Source: Promethearchaeota archaeon
GTDB taxonomy: Archaea; Asgardarchaeota; Lokiarchaeia; Sigyniarchaeales; SOKP01
DNA: 18,323 nucleotides
Direction: 5' to 3'
NCBI GenBank assembly: GCA_030605895.1
Contig: JAUWHL010000221.1
Location: forward strand, 1 to 18,323
A program made the position numbers and the translations under genes. The notes under the pieces are model-generated. The model was given only the letters and a program-made list of their open reading frames with translations. It was not told the DNA's origin and did no database searches. Within the stretch, counting starts at the first letter, position 1, and each line of letters opens with the position of its first letter. Positions 1-7,634 of this stretch are shown piece by piece.

Positions 1-27
1 AGTCATTATTCTTATCCTCTATTTTGT
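1..27 (-). other. Start of the hdrA 3' region: possible next start codon or SECIS quartet
   Basis: Only 27 bases after the hdrA stop are inside the window. On the minus strand they contain GAGGATAAGAATAATGACT. This may be a ribosome site plus the ATG of a next operon gene, such as an MvhD-type protein. It may also be the ATGA quartet that opens a eukaryote-like SECIS stem, as reported for Lokiarchaeota. The sequence in hand cannot decide. Confidence 0.25.
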
Positions 28-2055
28 TTATTCTTCAATACTCTCAGAAATACTTTCTACAGTGCTTAACTCACTACTGACAATACCTTTAATTTCTTGA
101 GTAAATTGTTTATCTCGGTAATATTTTAAGTCAATAGCTCTGGCTGGGCAAGAAGAAACACATACACCACAACCTTTACATTTTAAATCATTAACTTCGG
201 CAATTTCATTCTCATTAACTTTTATTGCTTCATAGTAACATAGTTTCTCACACCTACGGCATCCCATGCATAGATCTTCATCAACTTCGGCAATAATTAA
301 TTCTTGTTTTATAGTATCATGGGATAAAATAGTAGATGCTTTACTTGCAGCTGCTAAAGCAGAGGATACCGAATATGGTATATTTTTTGGTCCAGCAGCA
401 CATCCCGCGATGTAGATTCCTATGTCTTTCGTTTCTTGTGGACTTAAACATCCATGAACTTCTGAGAGGAATCCTCCAGGTCCTTTACTTAACCCCATTA
501 CCTCAACCATTTCTTCAGTTCCTTTGGAAGGAATCATTCCTGTAGATAAAACAACTAAATCGGCATCAATATTTACAATTTCTCCAGTTAAAGACGAATA
601 TGCTCTGACTTTTAATTTATTTGTTTTTTTATCTTCTATAATTTCACCTACTTTTCCCCTAATCATTCTTACACCAGATTCTCTTATTTTTCTATAATAT
701 TCTTCATTTCCCTTGTCCGTTGTTCGAATATCAATATAGAACATTATAACATCCATGTCGGGATATTCTTGTTTGAGCAGTTGTGCGTTTTTAAGTGCTA
801 CACTACAGCAAACAAAAGAACAATATGGATTAGCATTAATATCTCTAGAACCAACACATTGAATCATTACAACGTTTTTTGGTGTTTCTCCATTGGAAAC
901 TCGATACACATGTCCTCCAGTAGGTCCAATAGGGCTTAACAGCCGCTCTATTTCTATTTGTGTAATTACATCAGGATAATATCCATAATTATACTCATTA
1001 GACTCCCATATTGGATATTCATCCCACCCTGTAGCGATAATTACAACTCCCACCTTAACATCAATATATTCTGTTTCTTGTTCAAAATCAATAGCTTCAG
1101 CAGGACATGTTCGTTCACAGTTTTTACAATCAATACACACACTTCTATCCATAACAGCTAGTTTTGGTACTGCTTGAGGAAAGGGGATATAGATAGCACC
1201 TCTTTCACCAATACCTCTATCGAACTCACTAGGTACTTTAATAGGGCATTTAGTTGTGCATAATCCACATCCCGTACATTTACTTTCGTCAACATAACGT
1301 GCATTTTTCCTAATTTTAACGTGATAATCTCCAGGAATACCAGAAAACTCTACAACGTCACTATATGTAAATAAGTTAATATTGGGATGTTTTGATGCAT
1401 TGACCATTATTGGTGCTAGAACTCATATACCACAATCATCAGTAGGATATATTCTATCTAATTGTGCCATTTTTCCACCAATAGTTGCTTCTTTTTCTAC
1501 TAAATACACAGGAATTCCTTGATTGGCTAAATCTAAAGCAGCATTCATTCCAGCAATCCCCGCACCCACTACTAAGGCTGCTCTTTCTACAGGAATTTCT
1601 TTTCGAGGTATAATTTCTAACTCTCGTGCACGATTAATTCCAGCTCTTACCAATCTAATAGCTTTCTCCGTAGCTTTTTTCTTATCATCCCTATGGACAA
1701 AAGAACAATGTTCCCTTAAATTAACCATCTGGAAATAATATGGGCTTAAGCCTGCCTCAATTAAAACTGCTCTATAGGTTGGTTCATGGATTTTTGGTGT
1801 GCATGCTGCCACTACTACTCTATTTAAGTCTTGTTCCAAAATATCATTCCGGATTATCTTTTGTCCTGGATCAGAACAAGTAAAAGAATTCACCTTAGTA
1901 ACCACTACATTCGGGAGATGTTCGACAGCATCTTTAACAGCATCACAATCAACAGAAGCTTTAATATTTACTCCTCACTCGCATACATAGACTCCTATTC
2001 TAACAGTGGTCTGACTTTCAGACAATAATTTCACCTTTTTGTAAAACTTCACCAT
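28..2055 (-). CDS. hdrA: Heterodisulfide reductase subunit A, selenoprotein with two selenocysteines
   Basis: HdrA is the FAD and iron-sulfur subunit of cytoplasmic heterodisulfide reductase, where flavin-based electron bifurcation occurs with HdrBC and often a hydrogenase. Reading through UGA codons at residues 27 and 211 gives 675 residues, normal for the family. Visible in order: the N-terminal HdrA motif RIGVYVCEUGVNI (19-31); CSDPGQ; ACTPKIHEPTY (84-94); the FAD loop GAGIAG (164-169); GGKMAQLD followed by DDCGIU (206-211); ferredoxin motifs from C260 and C307; CVGSRD with YCSFVCC (411-417); and two C-terminal ferredoxin motifs from C606 and C646. Both UGAs lie where homologues have cysteine (CxCG and DCSIC), and the frame continues with family-typical sequence on both sides, so a broken gene is unlikely. 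The first ATG (2055) is chosen; a GTG at residue 8 is an alternative. A divergent AT-rich promoter region lies upstream. Confidence 0.93.
1423..1425 (-). other. In-frame UGA read as selenocysteine (HdrA residue 211)
   Basis: The codon follows DDCGI and precedes VLAPIMV. Family members read DCSICILxPKM here, so U211 replaces the second cysteine of a CxxC pair, giving C208-x-x-U211. Some methanogen HdrA proteins, such as that of Methanocaldococcus jannaschii, are known selenoproteins in this part of the flavin domain. Confidence 0.87.
1975..1977 (-). other. In-frame UGA read as selenocysteine (HdrA residue 27)
   Basis: The codon sits in the N-terminal motif where HdrA proteins normally read CxCGxNI; here it reads C25-E-U27-G-V-N-I. 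Sequence on both sides is in the same frame and HdrA-like. Decoding as Sec is inferred, since the SECIS element is not visible in the window. Confidence 0.82.
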
Positions 2056-2293
2056 TAATTTTTTGTTAATTTGTAATACATTAAATCTTATTGCGTAATG
2101 AAATTATTGAAATAATTTATTTTTTCTCATTAGTTTTCATAATATCAATTTTGATATTGCAATTCTCTAAAAAATAGGAAAATCCTAAATAATTGTTATA
2201 AATAATTTATTTTTAGAAGACTGTTCTTACTTATGCTTATTGATTTAAGATCTTCACGTGAATTTTTTATTGAAAAAATAATTATTTAGTAAT
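2056..2293. promoter_or_regulatory. Divergent promoter region of hdrA and the 61-residue gene
   Basis: This 238-bp AT-rich spacer separates hdrA (minus) from the small gene at 2294 (plus). Two short perfect palindromes stand out: TAGGA-AAA-TCCTA at 2175-2187 and TTCACGTGAA at 2253-2262, the latter 31 bases before the plus-strand start codon. TTATAAATAA at 2196-2205 could be a TATA box for the plus gene. Operator function is inference only; short AT-rich palindromes arise by chance. Confidence 0.35.
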
Positions 2294-2479
2294 ATGTCAG
2301 AGGCAGAAGAAAAAAAGAAAGAAGATTTTGCAAAAGAGTTTATGCTTGAAGAAGGTCTGAAAGGAAAGGCGAGAAGAATAAAAATAATGAAGATTATCGA
2401 TACGGTGGGTTATGATAAAAGGAAGATTAAAACAGCTTTAGCTAGGTCCACTATAGTTGATAGGATTCAGCACGAATGA
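2294..2479 (+). CDS. Small charged protein, unknown
   Basis: This predicts 61 residues. An acidic and lysine-rich opening (MSEAEEKKKEDFAKEF) is followed by a basic, probably helical part with RRIKIMKIIDTVGYDKRKIK. No membrane segment, signal peptide or cysteine is seen. The end (TALARSTIVDRIQHE) has no motif I know. The TVGYDKRKIKTALA stretch faintly suggests a small helix-turn-helix, but this is not diagnostic. The gene stands alone with its own upstream region, diverges from hdrA and has no strong ribosome site. Lysine/glutamate-rich composition matches Lokiarchaeal coding sequence, so it is probably real. Confidence 0.5.
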   Translation: MSEAEEKKKEDFAKEFMLEEGLKGKARRIKIMKIIDTVGYDKRKIKTALARSTIVDRIQHE

Positions 2480-2644
2480 TTTAAATTTCTTCAACTTCAG
2501 AATGATTAATATTATTTAATTTCGAAGGTATATTATTATTTCCTGTTGCAAATTCAATTTTCTCTTGAATAGATATTAATATAAAGCAAATTAAAAATGA
2601 TATAATAAAAAGCAAATTTTAAAAAAAATTAAGAGTGATAAATA

Positions 2645-3307
2645 ATGGGAAAAAGCGGAACAGCTTTAGGGATAATAGGGATAATTCTAGCTGCTGGAGC
2701 GGTTGGATTTACATTTGTAGTGTGGAATGGTCAAAATACCACCAATTCAGATATTGATGATTTGACAGATGAAGTTGATGATTTGACAGATAAAATTGAT
2801 GATTTGACAGATGAAGTTAATAATTTGGCAGGGCTTAGTAATTCGACAGAGATTAATAATTTGACAAGGACTATTGTTGTAGGAATATGGGATGCGCTTG
2901 ATGACAATCTAGATTATGCACCTTATAATTTACAGAATGATTGGCTTTTTGAATTTGGAGATAATAAATTGAATAATACTGACTATATTTCTGTTTCAAA
3001 CACTAATACTCGTATTACATTATTAAAATCTGGTTGGTATCGAGTTCACATCTCTGTGTTATTGAGTAGTATTAGTCCTTCTAGCTATTATAGGGTAAGA
3101 CTTTTGAAAGAGGGTGCAATCGAAAGTTATCTTGAAATTTTAGCGACATCATCCACTATTGATTCTTCATGGCATTATATCAATTCATATACGTTTGTAT
3201 TTAGTGATGGTACAAATTATATAGAAATAGAAGCTGCTTCTACTTATGATACTACACCTAGTATCGATGATTATAATCAATTAACTATTGAGTATGTAGC
3301 TATATAG
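2645..3307 (+). CDS. Membrane-anchored heptad-stalk protein with C1q/TNF-like head
   Basis: The protein has 220 residues in three parts. Residues about 6-27 form a hydrophobic, glycine/alanine-rich membrane segment with a short lysine-containing N-terminus. Residues 38-58 are three near-identical seven-residue units (DDLTDEV, DDLTDKI, DDLTDEV), followed by decaying copies to about residue 75, which predicts a coiled coil. Residues about 80-220 look like a beta jelly roll of the C1q/TNF or phage-fibre type: alternating strands, a central KSGWYRVHISV motif, a late FSDGTNYIEIE and a terminal LTIEYVAI. Such heads usually trimerise. A surface protein with the head outside the cell is inferred; adhesion or ligand binding would fit, but no function is shown. 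There is no clear operon partner, and a T-tract follows the stop. Confidence 0.7.
   Translation: MGKSGTALGIIGIILAAGAVGFTFVVWNGQNTTNSDIDDLTDEVDDLTDKIDDLTDEVNNLAGLSNSTEINNLTRTIVVGIWDALDDNLDYAPYNLQNDWLFEFGDNKLNNTDYISVSNTNTRITLLKSGWYRVHISVLLSSISPSSYYRVRLLKEGAIESYLEILATSSTIDSSWHYINSYTFVFSDGTNYIEIEAASTYDTTPSIDDYNQLTIEYVAI
2756..2818 (+). repeat. Three tandem 21-bp repeats encoding coiled-coil heptads
   Basis: Three adjacent 21-bp units each begin GATGATTTGACAGAT. Units 1 and 3 are identical, and unit 2 differs at three bases (TAAAATT for TGAAGTT at its end). A decayed fourth copy starts at 2819 with AATAATTTGGCAG. Each unit encodes one heptad of the stalk, so unit gain or loss keeps the frame and changes only stalk length. 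Confidence 0.9.
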
Positions 3308-3334
3308 CGTAAGATTTTTAATAATTAACTCTCC

Positions 3335-3343
3335 TTTTTTTTT
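3335..3343 (+). terminator. T-tract terminator after the stalk protein
   Basis: A run of nine T on the plus strand, 28 bases after the stop codon at 3307 and preceded by CTCC. Archaeal RNA polymerase terminates at such T-tracts without needing a hairpin. Confidence 0.5.
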
Positions 3344-3572
3344 CCCTTATTTTCGAAATTTCTATGGATTCCCAACTTTCCAGCAAGAGCATTACCGACC
3401 GACTCCATTTATTCTATTAAGAATTCCAAAACACCATTATTTTACACTCTAATTAATATCTAAATTTATTTTATTTAAAGAAAAAATAGTACCAAATCAA
3501 GACAAGAAATTTTTTAGAAACTTTTGTAAAATTAATAACATACCAAAATTCATACTTTAATAAAATGATAAT

Positions 3573-3580
3573 TTTATAAA
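3573..3580 (+). promoter_or_regulatory. TATA box for serS
   Basis: TTTATAAA lies 47 bases before the TTG start. With the usual archaeal spacing, transcription would begin near 3603 and give a short leader containing the GGAG ribosome site at 3616-3619. The box is assigned by position and sequence only. Confidence 0.45.
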
Positions 3581-3626
3581 TCTAATAATATATTTTTATT
3601 TCCAACATAATTGAAGGAGCTAAAAT

Positions 3627-4916
3627 TTGCTTGATATTGAATTATTCAGAAAGAAACTTGATATAATAATCGAATCGGAGAAAAATAGGTTTAAAGATCC
3701 GTCAATCGCTGAAAGAGTTTTAGAATACGATTTAAAATGGAGGACCGCTCTACAACATATTGAAGAATTAAGGAAACAAAGAAATGAAATTTCAGTCAAA
3801 ATTGGAGAGTTTAAAAAAAAAAAAGATGATAAAAAAGCTGAAGAAGCAATAAAGAATTCAAAAGAAATAAAAGAGAAAATTGATGAATTAGAAAAACAAA
3901 GAGTGGATTATCTTGAACAGCGAGAAAAGTTTCGTTACATGGTAGGCAATATCTTATATGAATCTGTTCCTATTGGCGAGACCGAAGAGGAGAATAAAAT
4001 TGAAAGAACTGTGGGAGATTTACCAAAATTCAGCTTTAAACCACTTTCGCATGTTGAATTGATCTCGGAAATTGGTGGGGCTGATTTAAAAAAAGCTTCA
4101 GAAATTGCAGGGTCAAGATTTTATTATTTGAAAGGAGATTTAGTTCTTTTAAATCTTGCTCTCTTGAAATATGCATTAGAAAAATTAATGAGCAAAAATT
4201 ACGTCCCAATGTGGACTCCATTCTTTACTAAACATGAAGTAATGAAAGCGGCAGCAGAATTAGCAGATTTTGAAGAACAATTATATAAAATTCAAGATGA
4301 AGATTTATATATGATTGCCACTTCTGAACAAACCATAGCCGCTTACCATTATAACGAAATTATTGATCCTAAAAAATTACCCCTCAAATATGCGGGGATT
4401 TCTTCATGTTTTAGAAGAGAAGCAGGATCACATGGTAAAGATACCCTTGGAATATTTAGGGTTCATCAGTTTGAAAAAGTAGAGCAGTTTATTTTCTGTA
4501 AACCAGCAAACTCGTGGAAATATTTTGAAGAATTAATCACAAATTCAGAAGAACTTTTTAGAGAATTAAAAATCCCTTATAGAATAGCCAATATAGTCTC
4601 TGGCGAATTAAATGATAATGCTGCTAAAAAGTATGATTTAGAAGCATGGTTTCCTGCTTCTGAAACTTATCGTGAATTAGTATCATGTAGTAATTGTTTA
4701 GATTATCAAGCAAGAAAATTAAAAATTCGGATGGGTAAAGTTGGTTCTCAGCAAGCTAAAGAGATATTGCATACATTAAATTCAACAGCAATAGCAACTG
4801 AACGTACCATCTGTTGTATACTTGAAAATTATCAAAATGAGGACCAATCAATAACAATTCCAGAAGTCCTTCGTCAATATATGCGTGATAGAAAGATTAT
4901 TAAGTCAATAAAATAA
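3627..4916 (+). CDS. serS: Seryl-tRNA synthetase
   Basis: This class II aminoacyl-tRNA synthetase attaches serine to tRNA-Ser and also to tRNA-Sec, the first step of selenocysteine synthesis. The 429 residues match the family length. Residues about 27-105 form the charged antiparallel coiled-coil arm that binds tRNA. The catalytic domain shows motif 1 around MWTPFF (195-200), ATSEQT (231-236), motif 2 beginning FRREAGSHG (262-270) and running to HQFEKVEQF, the SGELNDNAAKKYDLEAWFP segment (about 325-343), and motif 3 LNSTAIATERT (383-393). The start is TTG, chosen because it gives the standard MLDIELF opening and lies seven bases after GGAG. It is the bacterial/common type, not the divergent methanogen SerRS. 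A 12-base A-run at about 3813-3824 encodes lysines in the arm. The next gene begins 14 bases after the stop. Confidence 0.97.
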   Translation: MLDIELFRKKLDIIIESEKNRFKDPSIAERVLEYDLKWRTALQHIEELRKQRNEISVKIGEFKKKKDDKKAEEAIKNSKEIKEKIDELEKQRVDYLEQREKFRYMVGNILYESVPIGETEEENKIERTVGDLPKFSFKPLSHVELISEIGGADLKKASEIAGSRFYYLKGDLVLLNLALLKYALEKLMSKNYVPMWTPFFTKHEVMKAAAELADFEEQLYKIQDEDLYMIATSEQTIAAYHYNEIIDPKKLPLKYAGISSCFRREAGSHGKDTLGIFRVHQFEKVEQFIFCKPANSWKYFEELITNSEELFRELKIPYRIANIVSGELNDNAAKKYDLEAWFPASETYRELVSCSNCLDYQARKLKIRMGKVGSQQAKEILHTLNSTAIATERTICCILENYQNEDQSITIPEVLRQYMRDRKIIKSIK

Positions 4917-4930
4917 AAACTAATAGTAAA

Positions 4931-6163
4931 ATGATTGAAAAAGATTTAGAAGAGTTTGAAAATTTTTATAAGGAACAACTTAATTCTCAATTTTTTAAAG
5001 TCAAGAAATACACAAATAAATTTCTTCATAATATAAGAGAGAATTTAATTGAAATTAAAGTATGTTTGGATCACTTCTTAGAAACTGGGAAAGAGAAAAT
5101 AGAACAGAAAGACCAAAGATCATTAAAACTTTTTTCTGATCGAATTAGAAAGGAAATAGATGAAATTCAAATTCCAGAAGAAGAAATAAATTATGATACT
5201 ATATCAGATTTACTGAATTCAATTAAGAAGTTATTTACTAGAATTAATGAAATCGCTAGAAAAGCTTTTCCCAAGTTTCATAAAAAAGTACAAGCAGAAA
5301 TAAAAGAATTAGATTATCTTACTCGTAAATTGGGAAAAAAACAAGCACAACTAGATGAATTCATAAGAAAAAAATATACTCCTGTTAGAGATGCTGAAAA
5401 TCTACTTAAAAAATTACCAAAGTTCTTCACTCTAAAAGAAAATATTGAACACGCCAAAGTAGATTTAGATGGGTTTGAAAATGAAATGGAAGAGCGAAAA
5501 ACAAAACAAGAAGAATTAAACTCAGAATTAATTAATTTAGAACAAAATAAACTTTTTAAAGATTTAGATGCTGGAAAAGAAAAATTATTTCAATTACAAA
5601 TGGCAATAAATGATGAAATTGGATTTAAAAAAGCTTTAAAAAAATTTAAGTTTGAATTAGAAAAAGAAACAATTCATATACCCAATATAGACATGAATTA
5701 TTTGAGAGATTTTCTTAAAAATCCAATTAAAATGTTAAGTAATGAACGTAAAGATTTACCAAAAATTACGAGTCTAATGGTACAATTACGACATGTTTTA
5801 GAAGAAAACAAATTAAATCTTAAATCTGAAACGAAACAAAAAACAATTGAACAAATAAATGCTATCTTTAATGAGAAATTTTTACAAACAAATATAGAAA
5901 ATTATTTACAGCTGAAAGGAATAATAAAAGGAATAGAAAAAAAGATTGAAGAAGAAGGATTAGCTCAAAAATTAGAAGATATCAAAAATCAAATCTCCTC
6001 AAATACAATAAAACTTGAACATATCGATGCAGATTACAATCGAAAAAATAAAGATTACAGCAGATATCTCAGCACTCTCAAATCTGAAAGGGAAGAATTT
6101 CAGAAGTTAATAGAAGAAATCTTAAAGGAAGAAATAAAAATAAATATAACTTTTACTTTCTAA
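4931..6163 (+). CDS. Long coiled-coil protein, unknown
   Basis: This encodes 410 residues, mostly lysine, glutamate, leucine and isoleucine in heptad-like patterns, and is almost wholly helical. Breaks occur near residues 75-90 (EEEINYDTISD), 255-265 (IHIPNIDMNYL) and 295-305. No ATP-binding loop, membrane segment, signal peptide or zinc motif is visible, so similarity to SMC or SbcC proteins would be compositional only. It starts 14 bases after serS and is probably cotranscribed with it. The short, polar C-terminus ends in INITFTF. Function is unknown; a structural or scaffold role is a guess. It converges on cofC, whose stop codon is only four bases away. Confidence 0.85.
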   Translation: MIEKDLEEFENFYKEQLNSQFFKVKKYTNKFLHNIRENLIEIKVCLDHFLETGKEKIEQKDQRSLKLFSDRIRKEIDEIQIPEEEINYDTISDLLNSIKKLFTRINEIARKAFPKFHKKVQAEIKELDYLTRKLGKKQAQLDEFIRKKYTPVRDAENLLKKLPKFFTLKENIEHAKVDLDGFENEMEERKTKQEELNSELINLEQNKLFKDLDAGKEKLFQLQMAINDEIGFKKALKKFKFELEKETIHIPNIDMNYLRDFLKNPIKMLSNERKDLPKITSLMVQLRHVLEENKLNLKSETKQKTIEQINAIFNEKFLQTNIENYLQLKGIIKGIEKKIEEEGLAQKLEDIKNQISSNTIKLEHIDADYNRKNKDYSRYLSTLKSEREEFQKLIEEILKEEIKINITFTF

Positions 6164-6167
6164 ACTA

Positions 6168-6899
6168 TTATTCTCTTTCTATTATTTCAAAAGATCGATT
6201 ATTAATCGGATTTCTTTTCTTAAGTGATAGTCTTAAGTTCCTTTTTAAAAATTTAAAGACATTAGTATGCGTTAAATCAAATATCTTTAAATATTCAAAT
6301 GCTAATATTAAATCTTGTTTAATATCAATATCAAAACCAGCTCTCATAGAATCATATATAGCGATTTTGTCAATACCGTTTTTTAAAGCATTGTTAAATA
6401 GAGCTACTAAAGAAGGAATATTTGGATCTGAAAAATAAGAAGATATTATATCAGGTGGATTTCTTCCAAGTATAGAAATTCCAGCAGAATGAATAGCAGG
6501 GCATACTACTAACTGATTCTTATTAATAAGAGAATAAATTTCATAGAAATTTTTAGCAGTAATTAAAATTAAATCGAGAAATGAGAACACAGTTTGGGTT
6601 GCATTATATTTTTTTATGGCGATATTGTTAAGATCTTCAATAACTTTATCAAATGATTTAGGTGGAGTTGTTATAGTCTCTTTAATCCCCACTAGATCGT
6701 AATCATTTGCAAGTTCTAATATTTTACTGGTATTACAATACACAATTTTTTCATCAAAACAATTTACTATGGATAATGTATTTCCAAGATCCTTAAACAT
6801 TGCTATTGTTAATTCTTTAAGTTGTTCAGTTGAAAAACAATCTCTAATGCGAGTTTTGGTTCTTGAGAGCGGAGCAATGGGAATTAGTAAAATACTCAT
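6168..6899 (-). CDS. cofC: 2-phospho-L-lactate guanylyltransferase
   Basis: CofC activates a phosphorylated three-carbon acid (2-phospho-L-lactate in methanogens, phosphoenolpyruvate in some other organisms) with GTP during synthesis of the deazaflavin cofactor F420. The 243 residues are slightly longer than usual (about 210-230). The family opening is clear: MSILLIPIAPLSRTKTRI, with the basic KTR nucleotide-binding segment, then LKELTIAMFKDL. Later come AGISILGRNPPDIISSYF (about 139-156), then NNALKNGIDKIAIYDSMRAGFDIDIKQDLILAFEYL, matching the family end with its D-x-D pair near DIDIKQD. The middle is poorly conserved, as expected. The C-terminal RNLRLSLKKRNP tail is an extension. F420 fits an anaerobic archaeon with Hdr metabolism. 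No other cof gene is nearby. Confidence 0.82.
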   Translation of the reverse strand: MSILLIPIAPLSRTKTRIRDCFSTEQLKELTIAMFKDLGNTLSIVNCFDEKIVYCNTSKILELANDYDLVGIKETITTPPKSFDKVIEDLNNIAIKKYNATQTVFSFLDLILITAKNFYEIYSLINKNQLVVCPAIHSAGISILGRNPPDIISSYFSDPNIPSLVALFNNALKNGIDKIAIYDSMRAGFDIDIKQDLILAFEYLKIFDLTHTNVFKFLKRNLRLSLKKRNPINNRSFEIIERE

Positions 6900-6971
6900 A
6901 TTATAATCTGATTATATTTAATAAATTCAGTAATATTTTAACCTTAATTAATAACTAAGAATATTTTAAAT

Positions 6972-7529
6972 TCATTTTAGATTATTTAGAATTTGAACTG
7001 ACAAAGTCTCGAATACCTTATCTACATTCTCATCCAATTTTGCAGATGTCTCAAAATATTTAACTCCTAGTTCCTTAACCTTATCTTTAATGATTTCTTC
7101 ATTGAACTCTCTTTTTAAATCTGTTTTATTTCCGACTATTATATACGGTACTTCTCCACTTAATTCTTTTAGTTTTGAAATCCAAAAATCTATTTGTTCA
7201 AAGGAAGAAACTTTATCTAAACTAAAAATAACCATTGCTCCAACTGCTTGGACAAAATAATACTCATTCGCCCAAAGTTTGTCAGTTTGTCCCCCGATAT
7301 CCCAAAAGTATAGTTTGAATCCTTTTTGTTTAATATCTTTCTTTAATTTCGGGTTTTCTATATCTAATTTATCAATTACTTTACTTAAATCAATTTCCTT
7401 TATTAAAAAATTAGCCCCAATTGTTTGATGATATTTTTCACTAAATTGATTATCAACATATTGAGCTAATAGGCTAGTTTTACCAACTCCGGCATCTCCA
7501 CAAAGGATTACTTTTCCTCGGTAAGACAT
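6972..7529 (-). CDS. Ras/Arf-like small GTPase
   Basis: This is a one-domain GTPase of 185 residues, of the kind greatly expanded in Asgard archaea. All nucleotide motifs are present: P-loop GDAGVGKT (11-18), switch I threonine T36 in HQTIGANF, G3 DIGGQ (77-81) with the catalytic glutamine Q81, G4 NKTD (134-137) and G5 TSAK (161-164). The G3 box is Arf-like (DxGGQ), while the rest (FSLDKVSSFEQIDFWISKL, ETSAK) is Rab/Ras-like. About 19 residues more than in Ras lie between T36 and D77 (IDKLDIENPKLKKDIKQKG), lengthening the inter-switch hairpin. There is no C-terminal cysteine for prenylation and no N-terminal amphipathic helix, so membrane attachment is not evident. The start follows a GGGG ribosome site. 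A partner is not identifiable. Confidence 0.93.
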   Translation of the reverse strand: MSYRGKVILCGDAGVGKTSLLAQYVDNQFSEKYHQTIGANFLIKEIDLSKVIDKLDIENPKLKKDIKQKGFKLYFWDIGGQTDKLWANEYYFVQAVGAMVIFSLDKVSSFEQIDFWISKLKELSGEVPYIIVGNKTDLKREFNEEIIKDKVKELGVKYFETSAKLDENVDKVFETLSVQILNNLK

Positions 7530-7589
7530 AATGTTTTTCCCCTAATTTCTTAATTATGTTTAAGTTTAAAATAGTATTTTTGACTTTTA

Positions 7590-7599
7590 ATTATATATT
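7590..7599 (-). promoter_or_regulatory. TATA-like element for the GTPase gene
   Basis: AAATATATAA on the minus strand, about 60 bases before the GTPase start at 7529, inside the 105-bp gap after the TrmB-like gene. The surroundings are very AT-rich, so the assignment is tentative. Confidence 0.3.
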
Positions 7600-7634
7600 T
7601 TTATAATTATTTATTTTTAATTAAATTAAAGAAT

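Larger units (their letters stand above)
3308..3626. other. Non-coding gap with serS promoter
   Basis: This 319-bp stretch has no convincing gene. It begins with a T-tract terminator and ends with the serS promoter. The part at about 3365-3410 is richer in G+C than its surroundings and, on the minus strand, opens a 27-codon frame (3325-3408) including NALAGKLGIHRNF. This may be a remnant of a lost gene, but it is too short to assign. No tRNA or other structured RNA was recognised. Confidence 0.5.

Noticed and set aside
336..1161. Short plus-strand reading frames opposite hdrA
   Set aside because: They are shadows of hdrA on the other strand, with low-complexity or no recognisable protein features.
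1423..1905. Two separate genes, or a pseudogene, in place of one hdrA
   Set aside because: The interrupting codon is UGA in both places, exactly at conserved cysteines, and the frame is kept; no other disruption is seen in 675 codons.
3325..3408. A 27-codon minus-strand gene
   Set aside because: Too short, flanked by stops, no ribosome site and no family match; kept only as a possible remnant.
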